From the NCBI RefSeq assembly GCF_029351045.1, contig NZ_JARKIN010000001.1, positions 1,326,001 to 1,390,000 on the forward strand: a DNA stretch of 64,000 nucleotides, read 5' to 3'. The position numbers and the translations under genes were made by a program. The notes under the pieces were generated by a model. It worked only from the letters and a program-made list of their open reading frames with translations, made no database searches and was not told where the DNA came from. Below, one piece after another: positions 50,078 to 58,680 of the stretch (position 1 is its first letter; every line of letters starts with the position of its first letter). This DNA is from Streptomyces sp. WMMB303. Lineage in GTDB: Bacteria; Actinomycetota; Actinomycetes; Streptomycetales; Streptomycetaceae.

Positions 50078-51498
50078 ACCGTCGGGCCTCCCTGCGGCGC
50101 CGCCTCGGCGGCGCCGGTGCGTGCCAGCCGCAACTGCGGGTGGAAGGCGAGGTAGAGGCCGCCGACAGCGTTCTGCTCGCTCATCGGGGCCTGCTTCTGC
50201 TCATGGACCTTGTTGAGGTTGGCGAGCGGGTTGGGGTCGCCGCTCTCGGCGCCGTTCAGGTGGGCGTGCACGCTGGCGTACACGTCCTGCGCGTCCTCCA
50301 TGTCCGCGATACCGGTGATGATCCGGTCGAAGGCGTCCTGGAGATTGAGGTTCTCGCGCTGCGCGGAGGTGAGCTTCTGCGCGTTGTAGAAGTGGTGCTC
50401 CTTGCCGCGGTAGCTCTCGTAGAAGACCGAGACCAGCACCAGCAGCCGCTCGTAGGCGTGCTGGTAGACCGTGTTGAAGAACTGCCAGGCCTCCTCCTCC
50501 TCGACCTCGCCGCGGATGACGCTGCCGAGCGCGGCGCTGGCCAGCATCGCGCTGTAGGTGGCCAGGTGCACGCCGGTGGACAGCAGCGGGTCGAGGAAGC
50601 AGGCGGCGTCGCCGCACATCAGATAGCCCGGCCGGCCGAAGTCCTCCGCGGTGTAGGAGTAGTCCTGCTCGACCTTCATCTCGCCGACCTGCTCGGCGCC
50701 GCCGAGCAGATCGGTGACGGCCGGGCACTCGGCCAGCACCTGGTCGTAGACCTCCTGGACGCCGCCGAGGCGGTTGCGCTTCTCGTTGAAGATGTCCCGC
50801 CCGGTGACCAGGCCGATGCTGGTGGTGCCGTCGTGCAGCGGGATCACCCAGAACCAGCCGTCGGGTGCCGAGCAGACGGCGATGGCGCCCTCGGGGCCCC
50901 GGTCGAGCGGCTTGACGTTCTTCCAGTACGACCAGGCGGCCACGTTGCGGAAGATCTCGTGGTACTGGCGGTTCTTCACGTGCCGTGCCGCCATCACGCC
51001 GCCGCGCCCGGAGGCGTCGATGACGTAGTCGAAGGCGATGCGGCCGCCCCGGGCCGGATCCTTGGTGCCGGCCCAGCGGGCGGCGACCGGCCGGTCCCCG
51101 TCGAACTCCAGTTCCTTGACGGTGACGTTCTCCACCACCTCGACGCCCAGCGAGGCGGCGTGCCGCAGCAGCAGCTCGTCGAACTCGGAGCGGACGACCT
51201 GCCAGGCGTTGGTGCCGTCGTCGCCCAGGCTGTCGAACTTGACCTCCCACTCCTCCGGGCCCCAGAAGAAGTAGGCACCGCCCTTGGGCTGGAAGCCGTG
51301 GGACTGCACCTTGTCCCAGACGCCGAGGAGTTCGAGTATCGGTCGGCACGAGGGGAGGATCGACTCGCCGATGTGGTAGCGGGGGAACTGGTCCCGCTCC
51401 AGCAGGGTGACCTCGAAGCCCTGCTTGGCCAGCAGTCCGGCCGCCGTTGACCCGGCAGGCCCGCCCCCGATGACGAGGATCTGGGTGGAACCGCGCAT
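50074..51498 (-). CDS. FAD-dependent halogenase
   Basis: 474 residues, flavin-dependent halogenase of the phenol-type branch. FAD motif ILVIGGGPAGSTAAGLLAKQ; the halogenase hallmark WxWxIP occurs as WFWVIP (residues 215-220); GDAACFLDPLLSTGVHLATY provides the second FAD and chloride-binding region. It would chlorinate an electron-rich ring using FADH2 from a separate reductase, not seen nearby. ATG 51498 is selected because GGAG lies 7 nt upstream; the in-frame ATG at 51510 directly abuts GGAGGA and lacks spacing. First gene of a four-gene operon. Confidence 0.94.
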   Translation of the reverse strand: MRGSTQILVIGGGPAGSTAAGLLAKQGFEVTLLERDQFPRYHIGESILPSCRPILELLGVWDKVQSHGFQPKGGAYFFWGPEEWEVKFDSLGDDGTNAWQVVRSEFDELLLRHAASLGVEVVENVTVKELEFDGDRPVAARWAGTKDPARGGRIAFDYVIDASGRGGVMAARHVKNRQYHEIFRNVAAWSYWKNVKPLDRGPEGAIAVCSAPDGWFWVIPLHDGTTSIGLVTGRDIFNEKRNRLGGVQEVYDQVLAECPAVTDLLGGAEQVGEMKVEQDYSYTAEDFGRPGYLMCGDAACFLDPLLSTGVHLATYSAMLASAALGSVIRGEVEEEEAWQFFNTVYQHAYERLLVLVSVFYESYRGKEHHFYNAQKLTSAQRENLNLQDAFDRIITGIADMEDAQDVYASVHAHLNGAESGDPNPLANLNKVHEQKQAPMSEQNAVGGLYLAFHPQLRLARTGAAEAAPQGGPTV

Positions 51499-51809
51499 GA
51501 ACTTCTCCATTCCTCCGGGGCCCAGGACAGATCGGGTGGAAGGCTCGGACCCTCCCGGCCACGGTGCGCCGGGCTGCCGGAGGAGCGGTGGAGGCGGCCT
51601 CGATGCCCGGCTGTGCCGCCGGTGTTCCGCCGCGCTTCCGCGCGCTTCCCCGCGCTTTCCCGCACCGCGCGCGGGCGGCGGGGCAGGCACAGCCGGTTCG
51701 AGGGCGGGTGGAGGCGGAGCGGGGTCGCTCCAGCGGTACTCGAGCGAAGTGCAGTCTGCTGGGCGGCGCCCGGGAGCCGCCCGGGTCAGTCGAAGCGAAG
51801 GAGACCACC
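51499..51809. promoter_or_regulatory. Divergent promoter region, halogenase / secreted VOC protein
   Basis: 311 bp. Contains TCGAGGG-N4-TGGAGGC (plus strand, about 51698-51715) and, on the minus strand, TCGAGTA-N4-TGGAGCG (about 51724-51741), SARP-like heptamer pairs. No TAnnnT hexamer is found at the expected 8 bp, so the call is tentative. Confidence 0.35.
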
Positions 51810-52340
51810 ATGCGTGCAAGAGCCATCCGCACCCTGGCAGTCAGCACGGCGAGCGCGGCGGTGCTGTCCGTCGGGCTGGTGGCGGGCGCCCCGAGCAGCG
51901 GTGCGCAGCCGGCGGCGGCCAAGGCGCCGTCGACGGCCGAGATCGTGCGGTACGGGCAGCCGAGCCTCTACACCAGGAACATCGACACGATGCTGGACTT
52001 CTACCACGAGGCGTTCGGCTTCCAGGTCGACTTCCGCTTCCCGGCCGAGGGGGACGCCGTCTTCGGCACGGTCAGCCTCGGGGACAGCTACTACCTCACG
52101 TTCGCCACCTACGACGTGATCAAGGACTCCACGCCGCTGCGGCGCATCGGCCGCTCGCTGCGCAAGCAGTCCGAGATCGTGGTGATCACCAGCGATGTGG
52201 ACGCGCTGTACGCCAAGGCCCGGCAGGCGGGCGCGCGCGGACTGATGGCGCCCAAGGACCAGCCCTGGGGCGAGCGGTCGGCCTACGTCGCCGACCCGGA
52301 GGGCAACCTGGTGCAGCTCTCCACGCACAACGAGTCCTGA
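51810..52340 (+). CDS. Secreted VOC (glyoxalase-fold) protein
   Basis: 176 residues. A Sec-type signal (RTLAVSTASAAVLSVGLVAG, likely cleaved near APSSGAQ) precedes a single vicinal-oxygen-chelate unit pair: PSLYTRNIDTMLDFYHEAFG and AYVADPEGNLVQLS. VOC proteins include dioxygenases, isomerases and bleomycin-type drug-binding resistance proteins; export is unusual for the fold. Divergent from the halogenase gene. Plausible roles: product sequestration outside the cell, or an extracytoplasmic step with the multicopper oxidases. ATG 51810 follows AAGGAG. Confidence 0.85.
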   Translation: MRARAIRTLAVSTASAAVLSVGLVAGAPSSGAQPAAAKAPSTAEIVRYGQPSLYTRNIDTMLDFYHEAFGFQVDFRFPAEGDAVFGTVSLGDSYYLTFATYDVIKDSTPLRRIGRSLRKQSEIVVITSDVDALYAKARQAGARGLMAPKDQPWGERSAYVADPEGNLVQLSTHNES

Positions 52341-52353
52341 ACCGCACGGCACG

Positions 52354-52414
52354 GTCCGGGACAGCGACGGAGGGGGTACGCGGATCGGGCGTACCCCCTC
52401 CGGCTGTCCGGGAC
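52354..52414. terminator. Long hairpin between convergent VOC and monooxygenase C genes
   Basis: Inner perfect 14-bp stem CGGAGGGGGTACGC (52368-52381) / GCGTACCCCCTCCG (52389-52402) with 7-nt loop; outer arms continue the pairing with few mismatches over about 12 more base pairs. Confidence 0.8.
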
Positions 52415-52421
52415 CGCACGT

Positions 52422-53633
52422 TCAGGCCGCGCGGCCCGCGGGTGCGGGCTGGACCTCCTCGTCCCAGTCGACGCGGTAGGAGTAGACCGGCTCGGTCGCC
52501 TTGACGCCGAGCTTGAGGAAGAACGGCAGCACCAGATCGCGCAGGGCGCGCTGGAAGCCGTTGGCCGCCGCCTTCTGGTTCCCGGTCCGGCGCCCCTCCT
52601 TGATGATCTTCTCGACCCGGTCCTTGCGGATGTCCTGGAACGCCGCGAAGGCCCGCTCCACCTGTGGGATGTCCCGCAGGCACTTGGCCAGCACGATCGC
52701 GTCCTCCATGGCCATCGAGGCGCCCTGGCCGACGTGCGGCGAGGTGGCGTGCGCGGCGTCGCCGACCAGGCAGACCCGCCCCTTGTGCCAGGTGGGCAGC
52801 GAGGGCATGTCGTAGATGGGGTAGCCGATGATGCCGTCGGCGGTGTCCTCGATCAGCTGCGGCACCGGGTAGTGGTCCTTGCGGTGCCGCTCCAGCAGCC
52901 GGCGCTGCCACTCCTGGTGCTCGACGGCCTCGATCTCGCCGCGCGCCGGCTCCCGCTCGTGGTGGTAGTTCTCGAACCAGTAGATCTCGCCGCCGGGAGT
53001 GGTCTGGTGACCGAAGAATCCCTCGAGGCAGAACGACATCCGCATGGTGCCGTCCTCGGGCGCCCCGTGCCGGGAGTGGGTGTACCCGGCGGTGCCGATC
53101 ACTCCGGTGTAGGCGGGCTTGGGGGCGTTGGGCAGCACGGTGTAGCGGGTCTTGGAGTGGATGCCGTCGCAGCCGACGAGGAAGTCGCCCTCGGCGGTGC
53201 TGCCGTCACGGAAGCGGACCGACACGCCCTCGTCCGTCTCGGTGACGCTCTCGAAGAACTTGCCGAACTCCATCGGCACGCCGCGCTCGACCGCCGCCTC
53301 GCGCAGGGCCTGGTTGAGCCGTCCCCGCGTCAGCAGCACGGTCTCGGCCGGGTTCTGGCCGAGCTGCCGGCCCTTGTGGTTGAGGAAGGCGGTGTTGCGG
53401 GTGAGGGTTCCGCTGCCCGAGACCTCCTCGGCGATGCCCAGCGTCTCCAGGACGGCGATCCCGTTGGGCGCCAGGTTCAGAAAGGCCCCCGCGTCGTCCC
53501 TCGGCTTCTCGCTCCCCTCGTAGACGACGGCTTCCACGCCGATGCGCTGGAGGAACATGGCCAGGACGGGCCCGGCGATACCGCAGCCGATCAGCAGCGC
53601 TCTGCGGGGTCGTACGGACTGGGTGCCGCTCAT
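52422..53633 (-). CDS. FAD-dependent monooxygenase C (TetX-like size)
   Basis: 403 residues, class A flavoprotein without the C-terminal thioredoxin domain. FAD site ALLIGCGIAGPVLAMFLQRI; DG motif VGCDGIHSKTRYTVL; second FAD motif CLVGDAAHATSPHVGQGASM. Shorter than monooxygenases A and B, nearer to TetX/ActVA-type or xanthone-forming enzymes such as XanO4. Could hydroxylate, oxidatively rearrange or dearomatise the scaffold. It lies downstream of the MMPL transporter gene by 89 bp on the same strand. Confidence 0.92.
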   Translation of the reverse strand: MSGTQSVRPRRALLIGCGIAGPVLAMFLQRIGVEAVVYEGSEKPRDDAGAFLNLAPNGIAVLETLGIAEEVSGSGTLTRNTAFLNHKGRQLGQNPAETVLLTRGRLNQALREAAVERGVPMEFGKFFESVTETDEGVSVRFRDGSTAEGDFLVGCDGIHSKTRYTVLPNAPKPAYTGVIGTAGYTHSRHGAPEDGTMRMSFCLEGFFGHQTTPGGEIYWFENYHHEREPARGEIEAVEHQEWQRRLLERHRKDHYPVPQLIEDTADGIIGYPIYDMPSLPTWHKGRVCLVGDAAHATSPHVGQGASMAMEDAIVLAKCLRDIPQVERAFAAFQDIRKDRVEKIIKEGRRTGNQKAAANGFQRALRDLVLPFFLKLGVKATEPVYSYRVDWDEEVQPAPAGRAA

Positions 53634-53722
53634 GGATCAACCTCGTTCTCTGCGGGGTGCGTTGATGTGCGGTTCGGGTGCGGTCGTGCAGGTTTCGAGT
53701 GTCGCCGATCGATGCTCGTCCG

Positions 53723-55915
53723 TCAGTCGATATCCAGACGTGGCAGGATTCGTTCCATCGGACGCGGCAGCCACCAGGCACGCGGTCCCAGCAGCCGCAG
53801 CACGGCGGGGACGAGCAGGCAGCGGATGACGACGGCGTCCATGAAGATCGCGACGGCCAGCCCGAAGCCGAACTGGCGCAGCATCCGGTCGTCGCTGAGG
53901 AAGAACGAGCCGAACACCACGATCATGATGGCTCCGGCCGCGGTGACGACGGCACCGGTGCGGGCCAGCCCCTCGCGGACGGCCGCGGTGTGATCGCCGG
54001 TGCGCAGCCACTCCTCGCGCATCCGGGAGAGCAGGAAGACCTCGTAGTCCATGGAGAGCCCGAAGACGATCGCGAAGATCATCACGGGCAGGTACGCCTC
54101 GATGGGACCCGCCTGTTCGCCCAGCCAGCCGTTCTGGAACACCAGGGTGATGGCGCCCAGCGCGGCGCCGATGGACAGCAGGTTGAGCAGCGCGGCCTTC
54201 AGCGGGATCAGCAGCGAGCGGAAGACGGCGGCCAGCAGCAGCATGGACAGCCCCACGACGATCGCCACGAACAGCGGCATCCGGGAGGCGACCGTGTCGG
54301 AGTAGTCGATGACCGAGGCGGTGGCGCCGCCCAGCAGATAGTCGGCACCGGTGCGCTCCGAGAGGCGGGGCAGCACCTCCTCGCGCAGGTGGTGCACCAG
54401 GTCGGTGGTCGCCTCGTCCTGCGGCGCCGTCTTCGGATAGGCCAGCACGGTGGCCGCCTCGCCGTCGGCGGTCGGGATGACCCCGCTGCTGCCGGCGATG
54501 CCGGGGGTGTCGCGCAGCGCCGCCGTCAGGGCGCGGGCCGCCTCCCGGACGTCGCCGCCCGAACCGTCGTCCCCCTGCGGCGCGACGGCGATGACCAGCG
54601 GGCCGTTGACGCCCGGGCCGAAGCCGTCGGCAAGCCGGTCGTAGGCCTTCCGGCTGGTGCTGCCCTGCGGGTCGTTGCCCGCGTCGGCGAAGCCGAGCCG
54701 CATGCCGAGCATCGGCGCGGCCAGTGCGCCGAGCGCGACCACGGCCAGTACGAGTACGGCGACGGGGCGGCGCTGCACGGCCGCGCCCAGCCGGCGCCAG
54801 CCCGCGCCCTCCTCGGACCTGCCCCGATCGGCGCGCTTGGCGGCGCGGGCCCGGAACTGCCGCTCGAAGCGCTTGCCGAAGACGGCCAGCAGCGCGGGCA
54901 GCAGGGTCAGCGAGGCGAGCATCGTGACCAGGATGGTCAGCGCCACCGCCAGCGCGGCCCCACGCAGCGCGCCCAGGCCCAGGGCGACCAGCCCCAGCAG
55001 GGCGATGATCACGGTGCAGCCGGCGACGGCGACGGTTCTTCCGGCCGTCTGCAGGGCCCGCTGCGCCGCCTCGGCGGTCTCGGCACCGCTGGTGAGTTCG
55101 GTGCGGTACCGGGCGAAGATCAGCAGCGCGTAGTCGATGCCGACACCGAGGCCGACGAGCATCATCACGTACGGCGCCCAGGTGGCGACGGTGAACAGAT
55201 GGGAGACGAGCACGATGGCGCCGAGCGTGGTGCCCACGGCGAACAGCGCGGTGATGACGGGCAGTCCGGCGGCCACCACGGTGCCGAACATGAAGACGAG
55301 GATGACCAGCGCCGCGAGGATGCCGGCTCCCTCCGCCGCGCCGCCGGAGTCGGCCGCGAGTTCGCCGGCCGCCTCGCCGCCGAGCTCGACGCGGACGCCG
55401 TCTCCCGCCACGGTGCGCGCGGTGTCCAGGATGCGCCGGGTGTCGGCGACCTCCATCTCCTCCGCGGGCCGGTCGAGGGCCACGGTGGCGAACGCCGTGG
55501 TGCCGTCCGGGGAGAGCGAGGAGGGGTCGGCGAAGGCGCCGCGCACCTCGTCGACCGCGGGCAGGTCCGCGACCTTCGCCTCCATGGAGCCGACGGCCTG
55601 GCGGACCGCCTCTCCGCGCAGCCCGTCCGGGTCGTGCAGCACGATCTCCAGGGAGCCGCCGCCCTGCCCGGAACCGTGCTCCTCCAGCAGTTCGACCGTG
55701 CGCTGGGTCTCGGTCCCGGGGATGGAGTAGTCGTCGCGGTAACGGTCCCCCGCGGCGGAGGCCGCCGCCCATATCCCGGCGAGCACCACGGCCCACAGCA
55801 CCAGCGCGGTCCATCGGTGGCGGTGCGCGAAGACGGCGGATCTGGCGAACAGCCCACCGCCGTCCGGCTGTGGTGCCGGGGCGGTGGAGTGGGTACGGGG
55901 TGGCGTGCCGGTCAC
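53723..55915 (-). CDS. MMPL-family (RND) exporter
   Basis: 730 residues, about 12 membrane helices in two halves with two large extracytoplasmic loops. N-terminal helix WTALVLWAVVLAGIWAAAS; first helix bundle with LGVGIDYALLIFARYR and second with VFGLSMDYEVFLLSRMREEW, the paired MMPL motifs with the proton-relay Asp-Tyr. Likely exports the polyketide. GTG 55915 has a strong GAGGAGG upstream. A candidate SARP box lies just upstream in the shared region with the second multicopper oxidase. Confidence 0.93.
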   Translation of the reverse strand: MTGTPPRTHSTAPAPQPDGGGLFARSAVFAHRHRWTALVLWAVVLAGIWAAASAAGDRYRDDYSIPGTETQRTVELLEEHGSGQGGGSLEIVLHDPDGLRGEAVRQAVGSMEAKVADLPAVDEVRGAFADPSSLSPDGTTAFATVALDRPAEEMEVADTRRILDTARTVAGDGVRVELGGEAAGELAADSGGAAEGAGILAALVILVFMFGTVVAAGLPVITALFAVGTTLGAIVLVSHLFTVATWAPYVMMLVGLGVGIDYALLIFARYRTELTSGAETAEAAQRALQTAGRTVAVAGCTVIIALLGLVALGLGALRGAALAVALTILVTMLASLTLLPALLAVFGKRFERQFRARAAKRADRGRSEEGAGWRRLGAAVQRRPVAVLVLAVVALGALAAPMLGMRLGFADAGNDPQGSTSRKAYDRLADGFGPGVNGPLVIAVAPQGDDGSGGDVREAARALTAALRDTPGIAGSSGVIPTADGEAATVLAYPKTAPQDEATTDLVHHLREEVLPRLSERTGADYLLGGATASVIDYSDTVASRMPLFVAIVVGLSMLLLAAVFRSLLIPLKAALLNLLSIGAALGAITLVFQNGWLGEQAGPIEAYLPVMIFAIVFGLSMDYEVFLLSRMREEWLRTGDHTAAVREGLARTGAVVTAAGAIMIVVFGSFFLSDDRMLRQFGFGLAVAIFMDAVVIRCLLVPAVLRLLGPRAWWLPRPMERILPRLDID

Positions 55916-55978
55916 GGTTCCTCCTCGGGCACGCGGTCGGCTGGTCCGCGGCCGTGCGTACAGCCTGGCCAGAGCCGC

Positions 55979-56008
55979 TGGAGAACGGCTCGAGCGAGGT
56001 TGTAGCCG
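55979..56008. promoter_or_regulatory. Bidirectional SARP-like heptamer array
   Basis: Minus strand: TACAACC, TCGAGCC and TCCAGCG at 11-nt steps, followed 8 nt later by CAGGCT. Plus strand: TGGAGAA-N4-TCGAGCG (55979-55996) with TAGCCG 6 nt after. It lies between the divergent MMPL exporter and second multicopper oxidase genes. Heptamer matches are imperfect. Confidence 0.4.
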
Positions 56009-56094
56009 CTCCGGGACGGGCCGGGCAAGGGGCATCGGCGCGCGCTCCACCGCCACTCCAGGGACAGTCGAGTCAAGCGCCGGACGCTGACCGG

Positions 56095-57750
56095 ATGACC
56101 GGCCACCATGGTCCGATGACCAGCGAACCGGACAACGAGCAGCGGCCGCGCCGGGCCGGGAAGAACAAACGCGACTCCGTCGGCGGGCCGCCCTCGCGCG
56201 GCCGGCGGATCCGCCGCCGCGCCCTGCTGACCGCGGGCGGCGCACTGGGGGCTGGAGTGGTGGTGGGCGGTGCGTACGCCGTCAACTTCGCGGTCGTCTA
56301 CGGCAACCGCAAGCTGACCAACGTCGGCGATCTGACGTTCGAGAACGCGCTGCGCATCCCCCGGCTGCTGGAGGGGCGCAGGAGCGGCGGGGACCGGCTG
56401 TTCGAGCTCACCGCGCGGCCGGGCAGCAGCGAGTTGCTGCCCGGCAAGCAGACCCCGACCTGGGGCATCAACGGGCCTTTTCTGGCGCCCACGCTGCGGG
56501 CCCGGCGCGGGGAGACGGTACGGGTGGCCTACGACAACCGGCTGCCGGAAGCCACCACACTGCACTGGCACGGCATGCACCTGCCGGCGGTGATGGACGG
56601 CGGCCCGCACCAGACGGTGCAGCCCGGCGCCGTCTGGAAGCCGCACTGGAAGATCGAGCAGCCCGCCGCGACGCTCTGGTACCACCCGCACCCGCACGGG
56701 GCCACCGCCGAGCATGTGACACGCGGCATCGCGGGCATGTTCCTGGTGGACGACGAGCAGGACGCCGAGGAGCGCACGGGCCTGCCGCGGGACTACGGGG
56801 TGGACGACATCCCGCTGATCGTGCAGGACCGCAGCTTCGCGGACGACGGCACGATGGAGTTGCGCGGCGCCTCCACCCTGGAGAGCTTCGCCGGGGTGGG
56901 CAGCGTCGGCGTGCTGGGCGACACGATCCTGGTCAACGGGGTGCACGACCCGCATCTGAAGGTGAGCACCACGCTGGTGCGGCTGAGAGTGCTGAACGCC
57001 TCCAACGCGCGGGTCTACAACTTCGGCTTCACCGACAACCGCGAGTTCCACCTGGTGGCCCAGGAGAACGGGCTGCTGGAGCGGCCCGTGCCGCTGCGGC
57101 GGCTGCAGCTCATGGCCGCCGAGCGCGCGGAGATCGTGGTGCGGATGGAGCCGGGCAGGAACGCGCTGCTGCGCAGCTTCCCGCCCGATCTGGGGCTCAG
57201 CTTTCCCACCGACCGGATGGACGGCGGCGAGGACACCTTCGACATCCTCCAGCTCCGCCCCGCGCGGAAGCTGACCAGGTCGCAGCCGCTGCCCGAGCGG
57301 CTGCGGGACGTGCCGCGCCCGGTCGAGGTGGAGAAGGACGCGACCGTGCGCAGGTTCCGGATGAACGGGACCCAGATCAACGGCAAGGCCATGGAGATGG
57401 CGCGGGTGGACGTGGTCGCCCCCGCCGAAGCGGTTGAAGTGTGGGAGTTCACCGGCTCGAGCGATGGGATGCACAGCATCCATGTGCACGGCACCGGCTT
57501 CAACGTCCTGGAGTACCGGGGGCGGAAACCGCCCGCGCGGCTGCGCGGCCAGAAGGACACCGTCCACGTACCGGCGGGCGGCACGGTGCGGCTCGCGGTT
57601 CCGCTGCCGCGCTGGGTGGACACCGAGTACCCCTACATGTACCACTGCCACGTCCTCACCCATGAGGACCAGGGCATGATGGCGCAGTTCACGATCGCCG
57701 AGCCCGGCTCCGAGTCCCAGGCCCCGCGCTGGATCTCCGACCACCACTGA
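56095..57750 (+). CDS. Exported multicopper oxidase, copy 2
   Basis: 551 residues. Twin-arginine segment RRIRRRALLTAGGALGAGVV then a possible membrane anchor. Copper motifs: LHWHGMHLP (His157, His159), WYHPHPHG, SIHVHGTGF and YHCHVLTHEDQGMM (His517-Cys518-His519). Only distantly like copy 1 outside these motifs, so not a recent duplicate. CotA/FtsP-like three-domain laccase; may oxidise or couple phenolic intermediates outside the membrane. Start uncertain: ATG 56095 or ATG 56116, neither with a clear ribosome site. Followed by SDR and a Tat-exported unknown protein in the same direction. Confidence 0.88.
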   Translation: MTGHHGPMTSEPDNEQRPRRAGKNKRDSVGGPPSRGRRIRRRALLTAGGALGAGVVVGGAYAVNFAVVYGNRKLTNVGDLTFENALRIPRLLEGRRSGGDRLFELTARPGSSELLPGKQTPTWGINGPFLAPTLRARRGETVRVAYDNRLPEATTLHWHGMHLPAVMDGGPHQTVQPGAVWKPHWKIEQPAATLWYHPHPHGATAEHVTRGIAGMFLVDDEQDAEERTGLPRDYGVDDIPLIVQDRSFADDGTMELRGASTLESFAGVGSVGVLGDTILVNGVHDPHLKVSTTLVRLRVLNASNARVYNFGFTDNREFHLVAQENGLLERPVPLRRLQLMAAERAEIVVRMEPGRNALLRSFPPDLGLSFPTDRMDGGEDTFDILQLRPARKLTRSQPLPERLRDVPRPVEVEKDATVRRFRMNGTQINGKAMEMARVDVVAPAEAVEVWEFTGSSDGMHSIHVHGTGFNVLEYRGRKPPARLRGQKDTVHVPAGGTVRLAVPLPRWVDTEYPYMYHCHVLTHEDQGMMAQFTIAEPGSESQAPRWISDHH

Positions 57751-57818
57751 CCACGTGAAGAGCGTCCGCGGCGACCGGCCGCGGCACGCGCGCACCCGTC
57801 GAGATCCTGGAGGCCGAG

Positions 57819-58520
57819 ATGAACAGCAGCACTGCCCCGCCCGGACCGCGTACCGCGCTGGTGACCGGGGCCAACCGCGGACTCGGGCAGGCGGTGGCCG
57901 CCGCGCTGCACGAGGCCGGCCATCGGGTGGTGGTCGCCGCCCGGGACGCGGAGGCCGCCGCGAAGACGGCCGCCGAACTGGGCGAGGGGGCACGGTCCGC
58001 GGTGCTGGACGTGACCGAGGCCGGGGCGGCCGAGCGGGCCGCCGCGCACCTGGGCCCGGTGGACATCCTGGTCAACAACGCGGGCGTGCAACTGGACTGG
58101 GGGGAGCGGCCCTCCGCGCTGGACCTGTCGTTGGTCGAGCGCACCCTGGAGGTGAACCTGCTGGGCACCTGGCGGGTCTGCCAGTCCTTCGTCCCCGGCA
58201 TGGTGGCACGGGGCTGGGGGCGGGTGGTCAACATCTCCAGCGGCACCGGCTCGTTCAGCAACGGGATCGCCGCCATGTGCCCGGCCTACTCGGTCTCCAA
58301 GACGTCCCTGAACGCGCTGACCGTGATGCTCGCCGAGGAGACCCGGGGCACGGGGGTACTGGTCAACGCGATCAATCCGGGGCTGGTGCGCACCCGGATG
58401 CGGCCGACGGCCGAGCAGAGTCCGCAGCAGGCGGCGCGGGACGTGGTGCGCGCCGCGACGCTGCCGGACGACGGACCCTCGGGGGTGTTCTTCCGCCGGG
58501 ACGCCGTGATCGGCTGGTAG
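57819..58520 (+). CDS. Short-chain dehydrogenase/reductase
   Basis: 233 residues, classical SDR. TALVTGANRGLGQAVAAAL (NAD(P) motif TGxxxGxG), ILVNNAGVQ, catalytic Ser in NISSGTGSF and YSVSK. Basic residues after the second strand (VAARD) favour NADPH. Reduces a ketone or oxidises an alcohol on the scaffold. ATG 57819 follows GGAGG. In line between the multicopper oxidase and the exported unknown. Confidence 0.92.
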   Translation: MNSSTAPPGPRTALVTGANRGLGQAVAAALHEAGHRVVVAARDAEAAAKTAAELGEGARSAVLDVTEAGAAERAAAHLGPVDILVNNAGVQLDWGERPSALDLSLVERTLEVNLLGTWRVCQSFVPGMVARGWGRVVNISSGTGSFSNGIAAMCPAYSVSKTSLNALTVMLAEETRGTGVLVNAINPGLVRTRMRPTAEQSPQQAARDVVRAATLPDDGPSGVFFRRDAVIGW

Positions 58521-58680
58521 TCCTGCCCGTTTCGCGCCCGTTCTCGGTGCCGGTTCCGCTGCCCGTCCGGGGGCCGACGCCACCTCTGCCATCACATTTG
58601 ACACATCCTTGAGCCCGTCGCGGGCGGTCACTTGTTCGCTGGAGACCGGAATTGCCCGTTCGACACGAGGAAGTGTCCGT

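Noticed and set aside
58592..58610. TTGACAC-N4-TTGAGCC as a SARP or -35 element for the exported-protein gene
   Set aside because: No -10-like hexamer at either 8 bp or 17 bp downstream.
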